This document shows positions 1-5,903 of a stretch of 8,557 nt of DNA, piece after piece. Both the position numbers and the translations under genes were made by a program. The notes under the pieces were generated by a model that saw only the letters and a list, made by a program, of their open reading frames with translations, had not been told where the DNA came from and did no database searches. The DNA comes from Candidatus Atribacteria bacterium (GTDB lineage Bacteria > Bipolaricaulota > Bipolaricaulia > UBA7950 > UBA9294): the NCBI GenBank assembly GCA_004525685.1, contig SPBW01000092.1, positions 1 through 8,557 of the forward strand. Direction: 5' to 3'. Numbering within the stretch: the stretch's first letter is position 1; every line of letters starts with the position of its first letter.

Positions 1-282
1 GGCGAATCCAGACAGGCTCGCCATGTCCTCGTTAAGTTTGGGATTGTACTTCATGGTGCAGCTTCCCAGCGGATAGAGCCCGTCGTCAACACCGTAGTTC
101 ATCTTCGACAGCGCCGTGTAATGCCGAGCCACTTGCGGCTCCGAAAGGTTGGGGATGCGCAGAGGATGGCTCCGCAACAGGTCTGCATCGAGCAGTGTCT
201 CGACATCCTGTGTAGGCACATCCAGGTCAGGGAACAGGCCTCCCACTGCGTCGCTGCATCGACAATCGAAAATCGTACTCAT
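1..282 (-). CDS. gcvPB: Glycine dehydrogenase (decarboxylating) subunit 2, N-terminal part (runs off left edge)
   Basis: This is the second subunit of the split P-protein of the glycine cleavage system, which decarboxylates glycine with PLP and passes the aminomethyl group to lipoyl-GcvH. Only the first 94 codons are present; the frame is open to base 1. The hallmark N-terminal motifs are visible: NLSEPQVARHYTALSKMNYG at residues 45-64 and YPLGSCTMKYNPK at 70-82. The PLP-binding lysine lies further on, outside the window. The start is firm: ATG at 282-280 overlaps the gcvPA stop as ATGA, with a GGAGG ribosome site 7 bases upstream (plus-strand 290-294). This arrangement implies translational coupling and equal production of the two subunits. 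Identity is by recognised family motifs and by position after gcvPA. Confidence 0.95.
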   Translation of the reverse strand, partial: MSTIFDCRCSDAVGGLFPDLDVPTQDVETLLDADLLRSHPLRIPNLSEPQVARHYTALSKMNYGVDDGLYPLGSCTMKYNPKLNEDMASLSGFA

Positions 283-1601
283 CGCGCTGCCTCCAATACA
301 CCAATCAGCCGGTCAAGTTCAGCCTTTGTGCGCTTCTCTGTGACTGCGAACCTCAGGGCGTTGTCAAGCCCCCTCGCGCGAAGCTGGTGAGGTGCCTCCA
401 CGGCAAATCCCGCCGCAGTCAGCCGATCATGGATCGCGACAGCATCGCCGGGAACGTTGACGACAAACTCGTTAAAGAATGCGCCACTGAATGCCAGCTC
501 ATAGCCGTCTAGCTTGGCAATCGCCTCTGCTAGGTAGTGGGCCTTCGCGAAATTCAATTGCGCGACCTGATTCAAACCTGCAGATCCCACGCTGGCAAGA
601 TAGATAGTCGCAGTCAAGGCACACAGCGCGGAATTTGTACAGATGTTTGAGGTGGCTCGCTGACGCCGGATGTGCTGCTCACGCGTTTGAGCGGCCATCG
701 CATAGCCCGTCTTCCCATCCACATCGACCGTGCGACCAGACACGCGTCCCGGCATCTGCCGCAGGAACGCTTCTCGCGTCGAGAACAATCCCAACAAGGG
801 CCCGCCATATCCCATGGGAAGGCCAAGCGATTGTCCCTCGCCAACGACGATATCCGCGCCGAAAGCTCCTGGAGGCTGCAACAGTCCTAAGGATAGAGGA
901 TGACAAGATACCACGAGAAGCGCTTCGCCAATGCGATCCTTGATTCCCCCAAGCGACTCAATGACGCCCCAGGCATTGGGTGTTTGGATGACCAGCGCGG
1001 AGATATCCTCGGGGATGTCCTGAACATCGCTCATGCCGTCTGGGAGGTTCCCAATCTCAACGATCTTGATGTCGGCTGCCCAGCAATAGGTATCTAGAAC
1101 TCTGCGCAGTGGAGCGAACAAGGATCGCGCAACCGCAATGGTTCCCTTGTTACGGATCCTCTCTGCCATGAGCACGGCTTCGGCCAGCGCTGTCGCACCG
1201 TCGTACATCGAAGCGTTGGCAATCTCCATGCCTGTCAGCTCACAAACAAGCGTCTGGAACTCGAACATGGCCGTCAGAGTGCCTTGGCTAATCTCGGGCT
1301 GGTACGGTGTGTATGCCGTAAGAAACTCAGATCGAGAGACCAAATGCCCGATGACTCGAGGAATGTAGTGATCGTAGATGCCGCCGCCTAGCATGCACAC
1401 GGCCTCTCCAGGATTGTTACGATCCGCCATGCCGCTAAGCATGGACGCAACGTCCATCTCACTGCGCGCAGGTAAGCCTACGGGCTGAAAGCGATCGCGA
1501 ACTGAAGCCGGGATATCCGAGAACAGTTCCTCGATCGTATCGACGCCAATGGCCGCCATCATCTCACGTCGATCAGCCGACGTGCTGGGAATATAGCGCA
1601 T
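279..1601 (-). CDS. gcvPA: Glycine dehydrogenase (decarboxylating) subunit 1
   Basis: This 440-residue protein is the first subunit of the split P-protein, matching the N-terminal half of single-chain GcvP; split subunits are usually about 440-450 residues. It forms the decarboxylase with GcvPB in the cytoplasm. Family signatures in order are MRYIPSTSADRREMMAAIG at the start, DHYIP (77-81), TAYTPYQPEISQG (95-107), NASMYDGATA (129-138), a glycine-rich GLPMGYGGP stretch in the middle, and QTREQHIRRQRATSNICTN around two-thirds along. The PLP lysine is expected in GcvPB, so its absence here is normal. ATG at 1601-1599 lies 5 bases after the gcvH stop, and its GGAG ribosome site lies in the last codons of gcvH. 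The stop overlaps the gcvPB start. No frameshift or missing block was seen. Confidence 0.97.
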   Translation of the reverse strand: MRYIPSTSADRREMMAAIGVDTIEELFSDIPASVRDRFQPVGLPARSEMDVASMLSGMADRNNPGEAVCMLGGGIYDHYIPRVIGHLVSRSEFLTAYTPYQPEISQGTLTAMFEFQTLVCELTGMEIANASMYDGATALAEAVLMAERIRNKGTIAVARSLFAPLRRVLDTYCWAADIKIVEIGNLPDGMSDVQDIPEDISALVIQTPNAWGVIESLGGIKDRIGEALLVVSCHPLSLGLLQPPGAFGADIVVGEGQSLGLPMGYGGPLLGLFSTREAFLRQMPGRVSGRTVDVDGKTGYAMAAQTREQHIRRQRATSNICTNSALCALTATIYLASVGSAGLNQVAQLNFAKAHYLAEAIAKLDGYELAFSGAFFNEFVVNVPGDAVAIHDRLTAAGFAVEAPHQLRARGLDNALRFAVTEKRTKAELDRLIGVLEAAR

Positions 1602-1606
1602 CTTGA

Positions 1607-1990
1607 CTACTCTCCTGCGATGAATGACTCGTACGCAGCCACATCCAGGGCATCATCAAGCTCGGAGGGATCAGCAATTTCCAGAACAAGAATCCATCCG
1701 CTCTCATGAGGAGACGAGTTGATGGTTTCCGGCGCGGATTCAAGATCGGCATTCACGTCGACGACGGTTCCCGCCACGGGTGCGAACACATCCCCCACAG
1801 CCTTGACTGATTCGACAGTGGCCACATTGTCGCCCTTCTGCACGGCTGTTCCCACTGCAGGAAGCTCGACAAAGACGATGTCACCCAACTCCGCCTGGGC
1901 GTGCTGGGTAATGCCAATGCGTGCTTGATTACCTTGAAGATGAATCCACTCATGCGCCTTCGTGTATCGATACTCCGCTGGATAGCCCAT
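1607..1990 (-). CDS. gcvH: Glycine cleavage system H protein
   Basis: This 127-residue lipoyl carrier shuttles the aminomethyl group and the electrons between the P, T and L proteins. Its length is normal for the family. The lipoyl-domain signature TVESVKAVGD is present, making Lys63 the expected lipoylated residue. Other family features are TKAHEWI (10-16), IGIT (25-28), ELGDIVFVELP (34-44) and SGWILVLE (97-104). The frame stays open upstream to 2170, but that stretch has no family similarity and would run into dnaB. The true start is ATG at 1990-1988, placed 5 bases after a strong AAGGGGG ribosome site (plus-strand 1996-2002). It is the first gene of the gcvH-gcvPA-gcvPB operon. gcvT, often the leading gene of such operons, is not here. 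Confidence 0.96.
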   Translation of the reverse strand: MGYPAEYRYTKAHEWIHLQGNQARIGITQHAQAELGDIVFVELPAVGTAVQKGDNVATVESVKAVGDVFAPVAGTVVDVNADLESAPETINSSPHESGWILVLEIADPSELDDALDVAAYESFIAGE

Positions 1991-1995
1991 TAGTT

Positions 1996-2002
1996 CCCCC
2001 TT
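1996..2002 (-). promoter_or_regulatory. Ribosome binding site of gcvH
   Basis: The minus strand reads AAGGGGG, followed by 5 bases and the ATG at 1990. This purine-rich site fixes the gcvH start against the longer open frame reaching 2170. Confidence 0.8.
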
Positions 2003-2022
2003 GTTGGATACTGAAGATTTCT

Positions 2023-2039
2023 GGCGATTATAGGTCGCC
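2023..2039. repeat. Inverted repeat surrounding the gcvH -10 box
   Basis: The arms GGCGA (2023-2027) and TCGCC (2035-2039) are perfect complements separated by 7 bases, and the minus-strand TATAAT sits between and against them. It could be an operator half-site pair. At 5 bp per arm, chance is a serious alternative. Confidence 0.4.
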
Positions 2040-2055
2040 TTGGTGCTCCGCACCA
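2027..2055 (-). promoter_or_regulatory. Candidate promoter of the gcvH-gcvPA-gcvPB operon
   Basis: The minus strand carries a perfect TATAAT at 2032-2027. The hexamer 17 bases upstream (2055-2050) is TGGTGC, a poor -35 box. Transcription would begin near 2020, giving a leader of about 30 bases before gcvH. The weak -35 together with inverted repeats over the -35/spacer and the -10 suggests a regulated or activator-dependent promoter; that reading is inference. The leader is too short for a glycine riboswitch. Confidence 0.55.
2041..2055. repeat. Inverted repeat over the gcvH -35 region
   Basis: TGGTGC (2041-2046) and GCACCA (2050-2055) form a perfect 6-bp inverted repeat around a 3-base centre. 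It covers the poor -35 hexamer of the candidate gcv promoter. No T-run follows on either strand, so it does not look like an intrinsic terminator for dnaB. A regulator-binding palindrome is possible. Confidence 0.45.
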
Positions 2056-2081
2056 TCCTAGTTAAGAAGAGGCTTGGCTTC

Positions 2082-3515
2082 TCACTCCCCAAGCACGGGA
2101 TAGTAGCTCGCGTAGGCTTTGTGGAACATGAGATCGATGTTCCCAACGGGCCCGTTCCTCTGTTTGGCAATAATCAATTCCGTTTGCGCGGACGCGTCGC
2201 TAGGCGCACCTGTCCCGCCTTCGTCTTGCTGACGATGGTAATCCTCGCGATAGATGAACATGACGATATCGGCGTCCTGCTCAATGGCACCTGACTCACG
2301 CAAGTCAGCCAAGCGCGGCCGCTTCTCGGTTCGTCCTTCGACGCCACGATTCAGCTGAGAAGCGGCAATGACGCAGACATTCAACTCTCGCGCCAGTTTC
2401 TTGAGCGATCGCGAGATGTAGGCGACTTCTTGCTCTCGCCGGTCGGCACGAATTCCACCCTCGACCAGTTGCAGATAGTCTAGCATGACCACATCGAGCC
2501 CATATTGGGCAGCCATGCGACGCGCACGTGCCCGAACCTCTAGGATGGAGACGCCGGGTGAATCATCGACAATAATCTTCGCCTTCTGCAGCTTGCTGGC
2601 TGCAGAAGCCAGATCTCGCCACTTCTCTCCAGGCACGTATCCGCCACGTAGATGATGAAGGTTGATCTTGCCTTCTCCGCACAGCAATCGCTCCAGGAGA
2701 TGCTCCTTCTTCATTTCAAGAGAGAACACACCGATCCTGGCACCCTCGCGGATACCCATGTGTCTGGCCAGCGCAAGTAGGAAGCTGGTCTTTCCTGTTC
2801 CCGGTCGTCCCGCAACGATCACCAAATCCGATCGTTGCATCCCGGCGGTCATTTCGTCAAGTGCAGGGAATCCAGTGGCAAATCCCGTCACTGTGTGTCG
2901 ACTTGGATCCCGGTGCAGCTTCTCCAGGGTATCGATGTGTTCATAAAGGAAGTCGCTGATGAGGTAGTAGGAGCTACCTGTACCTCCGCTTGAGACATCG
3001 AAGATGAGTGACTCGGCATGATCGAGGATTTCGTCGATTTCCTTGGCTTCATCGAATCCGAGCTCTGAAACCCGCCCACCTGCTTCAATCAGAGATCGCA
3101 GCGTCGCCTTGCGTTTGACGATGTCTGCGTAGTACTCAAGGCTGGCCGTGGTCGTCGTGCGATCGAGCAATTCATTTAAGTACATGCGGCCGCCCGCGCG
3201 TTCCATGTCGCCAGTTTCTTCCAGTCGATTGGCGAGCAAGACAATGTCTGATGGTTCTCCACGATCAAACAGCTCACGAATCGTTCGGAAGATGACGCGA
3301 TGCCGACGCTCGTAGAAATGTTCGGGAATGAGCTTCTCGACCAGAATTGGCAGTGTACTACTCGGCTCAAGGATCGCTGCGCCAAGCACGACTTGCTCCG
3401 CCTCTATGTTTTTCGGAAGTTCTCGCACATCCGTGCGATCGACTCGCGTTGCATCCACGTGCTTCACCGCCTCAAATGTGGCATCATTATCACTCGTCGC
3501 ACGGGCGACGAACAA
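2082..3515 (-). CDS. dnaB: Replicative DNA helicase DnaB
   Basis: This is the hexameric ATP-driven helicase that unwinds DNA at the replication fork. Numbering from the first possible start (477 residues), the primase-interacting N-terminal domain begins at LPKNIEAEQVVLG (33-45). The RecA-like motor follows: Walker A GRPGTGKT (236-243), catalytic Glu in SLEM (265-268), Walker B VVMLDYLQL (342-350), SQLNRGVEGR (386-395) and arginine-finger region KQRNGP (451-456). No intein interrupts it. The start is unsure: a TGA lies six codons before TTG 3515, and no in-frame ATG precedes the conserved domain (first internal Met is residue 104). Candidates are TTG 3515 and GTG 3467, 3458 or 3428, none with a convincing ribosome site. 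About 30 residues before LPKNIEAEQ are therefore doubtful. The gene diverges from rpsB and lies 91 bases before gcvH. Confidence 0.96.
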   Translation of the reverse strand: MFVARATSDNDATFEAVKHVDATRVDRTDVRELPKNIEAEQVVLGAAILEPSSTLPILVEKLIPEHFYERRHRVIFRTIRELFDRGEPSDIVLLANRLEETGDMERAGGRMYLNELLDRTTTTASLEYYADIVKRKATLRSLIEAGGRVSELGFDEAKEIDEILDHAESLIFDVSSGGTGSSYYLISDFLYEHIDTLEKLHRDPSRHTVTGFATGFPALDEMTAGMQRSDLVIVAGRPGTGKTSFLLALARHMGIREGARIGVFSLEMKKEHLLERLLCGEGKINLHHLRGGYVPGEKWRDLASAASKLQKAKIIVDDSPGVSILEVRARARRMAAQYGLDVVMLDYLQLVEGGIRADRREQEVAYISRSLKKLARELNVCVIAASQLNRGVEGRTEKRPRLADLRESGAIEQDADIVMFIYREDYHRQQDEGGTGAPSDASAQTELIIAKQRNGPVGNIDLMFHKAYASYYPVLGE

Positions 3516-3544
3516 GTGAAATCGAAGTGATCATGGACCCGGTA

Positions 3545-3569
3545 TTCCGCAATGCGTGTGATTGCGGAA
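3545..3569. repeat. Perfect 9-bp inverted repeat in the dnaB-rpsB gap, containing the rpsB -35 box
   Basis: TTCCGCAAT (3545-3553) and ATTGCGGAA (3561-3569) are perfect reverse complements around a 7-base centre (3554-3560). The right arm holds the rpsB -35 hexamer TTGCGG. By symmetry the left arm holds the same hexamer on the minus strand, pointing toward dnaB. It may be an operator for a dimeric regulator, or a hairpin in a dnaB leader. No T-run follows, so it is not a typical terminator. Confidence 0.7.
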
Positions 3570-3590
3570 ATATTGGGCTTTTGCTATACT
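3562..3590 (+). promoter_or_regulatory. Promoter of rpsB-tsf-pyrH (sigma-70 type, extended -10)
   Basis: TTGCGG (3562-3567), a 17-base spacer and TATACT (3585-3590) form a good housekeeping promoter. A TG one base before the -10 (TGCTATACT) adds an extended -10 element. Transcription would start near 3597, leaving a leader of about 30 bases. That is too short for the structured autoregulatory S2 leader known upstream of rpsB in some bacteria. Confidence 0.75.
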
Positions 3591-3612
3591 TCGCCATTAT
3601 GATTCAGGTCAG
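3583..3612 (-). promoter_or_regulatory. Possible dnaB promoter overlapping the rpsB promoter
   Basis: On the minus strand CTGACC (3612-3607), an 18-base spacer and TATAGC (3588-3583) each match four of six consensus bases. The -10 overlaps the rpsB -10 on the other strand, so the two promoters would compete. Transcripts would start near 3576 and carry the 9-bp inverted repeat in their leader. The match is modest. Confidence 0.3.
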
Positions 3613-3616
3613 TTTG

Positions 3617-3621
3617 GGAGG
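3617..3621 (+). promoter_or_regulatory. Ribosome binding site of rpsB
   Basis: GGAGG lies 5 bases before GTG 3627. The overlapping ATG at 3625 is in another frame, so this site together with the protein alignment supports the GTG start. Confidence 0.75.
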
Positions 3622-3626
3622 GTGAT

Positions 3627-4574
3627 GTGGACGTCCTTACGATGAAAGAACTGCTCGAGACTGGAGTACATTTCGGGCATCGAACAAGAAAGTGGAACCC
3701 CAAGATGTCTCGCTACATCTTCACAGAGCGCAAGGGGATTCATATCATCGACCTAGAGCAAACGGTCGATCTGTTTAGAAAAGCCTATTACTCTGTGCGT
3801 GACAGCGTGGCAGAAGGCGGAGAAGTGGTCTTTGTCGGGACCAAGAAGCAGGTTCAGGCTACGATCGTCGAAGAAGCGCAGCGCTGTGGAGCTCATTATG
3901 TCAATCGCCGGTGGCTCGGCGGCACGCTGACCAACTTCGGCACTGTCAAGTTGAGCATTGACACCATGAAGAAGATGGAAGCCATGATCGAGGACGGCAC
4001 AGTCGATCACATGCCGAACAAAGAGGCAAGCAGACTGCGCCGCCGCTTGGCTAAACTGCAACGCAATCTCGACGGCTTAAGAAACATGGAGAAGAAGCCC
4101 AGTTTGATGTACGTTATCGATCCGGATTCCGAAGCCATCGCCGTACACGAGGCGAATCTGGCTGGCGTTCCCGTCATCGCCATCGTAGACACGAACTGCA
4201 ACCCGGATCCGATCGATTATCTCATTCCTGGGAACGACGACGCCATCAAAGCCACCAAGCTCATTACCTCTCGCATCGCTGACGCCATTCTCGAAGGGCG
4301 TGAAGGTCGCGATGGACCCGCAAACGCGGCCGAATCGGTTGAAGTCAACGCTGACGAGAACACTGCTGGAGCGGTCGCCCCTGAAGCTGACGTGGCGACA
4401 GACGAGACCGTGACGCCCGCAGCGGTCGAAGACGCAGCTGAAAGCGTTGTCGAAGAAGCTGAGGAACCATCCGTAGACGTCGTCAAAGAGGACGAGGTGG
4501 CTGAAGAGGCGTCTGAAAACGCTGTCGAAGAAGACGAAGAAGAGACAACAGAGGAAGCGGATGACGACGATTAA
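3627..4574 (+). CDS. rpsB: Small ribosomal subunit protein S2 with long acidic C-terminal tail
   Basis: This 30S ribosomal protein is needed for assembly of S1 (where present) and for translation initiation. The S2 core spans about residues 1-228, with signatures MKELLETGVHFGHRTRKWNP (6-25), RYIFTERKGIHIIDLEQT (29-46), FVGTKKQ (69-75), RWLGGTLTNF (95-104) and VIAIVDTNCNP (183-193). Residues 229-315 form a tail with about 34 Asp/Glu and a single Lys, ending in four Asp; it is predicted disordered, and bacterial S2 is often only about 230-260 residues. GTG 3627 is chosen because it gives the usual few residues before MKELLE and has GGAGG 5 bases upstream; ATG 3642 is the alternative. The last 14 bases overlap tsf. 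It is the first gene of rpsB-tsf-pyrH. Confidence 0.97.
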   Translation: MDVLTMKELLETGVHFGHRTRKWNPKMSRYIFTERKGIHIIDLEQTVDLFRKAYYSVRDSVAEGGEVVFVGTKKQVQATIVEEAQRCGAHYVNRRWLGGTLTNFGTVKLSIDTMKKMEAMIEDGTVDHMPNKEASRLRRRLAKLQRNLDGLRNMEKKPSLMYVIDPDSEAIAVHEANLAGVPVIAIVDTNCNPDPIDYLIPGNDDAIKATKLITSRIADAILEGREGRDGPANAAESVEVNADENTAGAVAPEADVATDETVTPAAVEDAAESVVEEAEEPSVDVVKEDEVAEEASENAVEEDEEETTEEADDDD

Positions 4575-5166
4575 GGTTGAGGATATCAAACGACTCCGAG
4601 AGGAGACGGGCATCGGGATGATGGACTGCAAGAAGGCCCTCACCGAAGCCCAGGGTGACATCGAGAAAGCCAAGGAGATTCTGCGGGCGCAGGGTCTCGA
4701 ACTGATGGAACAGATCGGCCGAGAAGCCCATGAGGGTCGCATCGTGTCGTACGTGCATCACACGGGCAAGGTTGGCGTTCTCCTTGAGATTGCCTGCAAC
4801 ACGGACTTCGCTGCCAAAGCTGCGGAATTCATCCAGCTGGCAAACAACATCGCCATGCATATTGCCAGCGAAGCGCCGCTTTATGTCGCACCCGACAATG
4901 TTCCTGCAGAGGACATCGAAGCCAAGAAAGCGGAGATGCGCAAGCAACTCGAAGAGCAAGGCAAGCCCGCCCAGATCATCGAGAAGGCCGTCGAAGGCAG
5001 CATCGCTCGTTTCTTAAAGGATTCCTGCTTGATCAAGCAGCAGTTCGTCAAGAATCCTGAGGTCACCATTGAAGACATGCTGGCCGACCTTCGGACAAAA
5101 ACGGGCGAAAACATCTTCGTCTCCAAGTTCGTCCGATTCTTCATCGGAAACGAGGATGAGGCCTAG
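4561..5166 (+). CDS. tsf: Translation elongation factor Ts (short form)
   Basis: EF-Ts is the cytoplasmic nucleotide-exchange factor that releases GDP from EF-Tu. The N-terminal UBA-like domain is clear: LREETGIGMMDCKKALTEA at residues 12-30. The EF-Tu-contacting core motif CNTDF is at 79-83, with Asp82 and Phe83 as the expected contact residues and Ala where TDFV usually has Val. At 201 residues it is the short class with a single core repeat, unlike the roughly 280-residue E. coli form. The C-terminal module is recognisable from DSCLIKQQFVKNP (154-166) to the VRFFIGNEDEA end. ATG 4561 has GAGGA 5 bases upstream, inside the rpsB tail codons, and overlaps the rpsB end by 14 bases. Translation is probably coupled to rpsB. 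Confidence 0.96.
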   Translation: MTTIKVEDIKRLREETGIGMMDCKKALTEAQGDIEKAKEILRAQGLELMEQIGREAHEGRIVSYVHHTGKVGVLLEIACNTDFAAKAAEFIQLANNIAMHIASEAPLYVAPDNVPAEDIEAKKAEMRKQLEEQGKPAQIIEKAVEGSIARFLKDSCLIKQQFVKNPEVTIEDMLADLRTKTGENIFVSKFVRFFIGNEDEA

Positions 5167-5172
5167 AAGGTG

Positions 5173-5862
5173 ATGGCCGAGAAACCAACTCGAATCCTGC
5201 TCAAACTAAGCGGAGAAGCATTGAAGGGAGAGAACAGCCCGTTCTCTCCCGTTTCTTTGCAGCGACTCTGCGAGTCGATTGCATCGATTCCCATTCAATG
5301 GGCCATCGTCGTCGGAGCAGGCAACCTCATTCGAGGCGCTCAAAGTCCGTGGCTCGGCCGCGTGGAAGGTGACACGATGGGGATGCTGGCTACCGTTCTC
5401 AATGCACTGGCCCTGCAGTCGTATTTCCTCAATCTTGGCAAGCGCGTTCTCATACAGTCTGCGATTGACACCCAACTGACGAACTCGATCTCTCCTCGCG
5501 AAGCGCGTGCCGCTCTTGCGGACGGCGCCATCGTCATCTTTGCAGGCGGAACAGGGAGCCCTCTGGTTACCACAGATACAGCTGCGGCCATCCGCGCCAT
5601 TTCGATCGAGGCAGATCTCTTGATCAAGGGCTCAAATGTGGCCGGCGTGTACGACGGGGATCCATCGCAAGATCCTTCTGCCAGCCTACTCAGTGACCTC
5701 AGCTTCGATGATTTTCTGGCTCAGCGCTATGGCGTCATGGATCAGGTGGCAGTAGAGATTTGCCGCGAGCATGGCATGCCGATCGAGGTCTTCCATCTAG
5801 AGAATCCTAATGCCCTCGCCTTAATCGCAGCCGGAATCAAGGTCGGAACACGCATTCAGTAA
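5173..5862 (+). CDS. pyrH: UMP kinase (uridylate kinase)
   Basis: UMP kinase phosphorylates UMP to UDP with ATP in pyrimidine nucleotide synthesis; the bacterial enzyme is a hexamer of the amino-acid-kinase fold. Visible motifs, for a 229-residue protein, are RILLKLSGEALKG (7-19), VVGAGNLIRG (46-55), GDTMGMLATVLNALALQ (66-82), the GTGSPLVTTDTAA region (126-138) and GVYDGDP (158-164). Several normally strong positions differ from E. coli PyrH as I recall it: GGGN is GAGN, HMGM is TMGM and VDGV is VAGV. ATG 5173 directly follows an in-frame GTG at 5170; either could start, with AAGG at 5167 or GAGG at 5158 as ribosome site. It begins 6 bases after the tsf stop, so coupling is likely. frr, its frequent downstream partner, is absent. 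Confidence 0.94.
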   Translation: MAEKPTRILLKLSGEALKGENSPFSPVSLQRLCESIASIPIQWAIVVGAGNLIRGAQSPWLGRVEGDTMGMLATVLNALALQSYFLNLGKRVLIQSAIDTQLTNSISPREARAALADGAIVIFAGGTGSPLVTTDTAAAIRAISIEADLLIKGSNVAGVYDGDPSQDPSASLLSDLSFDDFLAQRYGVMDQVAVEICREHGMPIEVFHLENPNALALIAAGIKVGTRIQ

Positions 5863-5903
5863 TCAAGTCCAACTCTCAAAGACGCGGTGCGCGATCCACG
5901 CCA
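5863..5903. other. Convergent pyrH-recG gap without visible terminator
   Basis: The 41 bases between the facing stop codons contain no GC-rich stem followed by a T-run on either strand. Transcripts from the two sides may overlap, or termination may be factor-dependent. Confidence 0.5.

Noticed and set aside
121..1368. Plus-strand open frames opposite gcvPB and gcvPA
   Set aside because: They are shadows of the two P-protein subunits, which carry unmistakable family motifs.
1991..2081. Glycine riboswitch before gcvH
   Set aside because: The leader after the candidate promoter is only about 30 bases and the whole gap is 91 bases, with no recognisable aptamer core.
1991..2170. Upstream extension of the gcvH frame
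   Set aside because: It would overlap the dnaB end, has no H-protein similarity, and the strong AAGGGGG site supports ATG 1990.
3300..3625. Overlapping plus-strand open frames across the dnaB start and the rpsB promoter
   Set aside because: They are shadows of dnaB, run through the promoter region, and lack ribosome sites or recognisable content.
4077..4742. 221-codon open frame antisense to rpsB-tsf
   Set aside because: It lies opposite two certain genes, has low-complexity Ser/Arg/Phe-rich translation produced by the acidic codons on the other strand, and resembles no family.
5863..5903. Bidirectional terminator between pyrH and recG
   Set aside because: The only stem I could draw has two internal mismatches and no T-run on either side.
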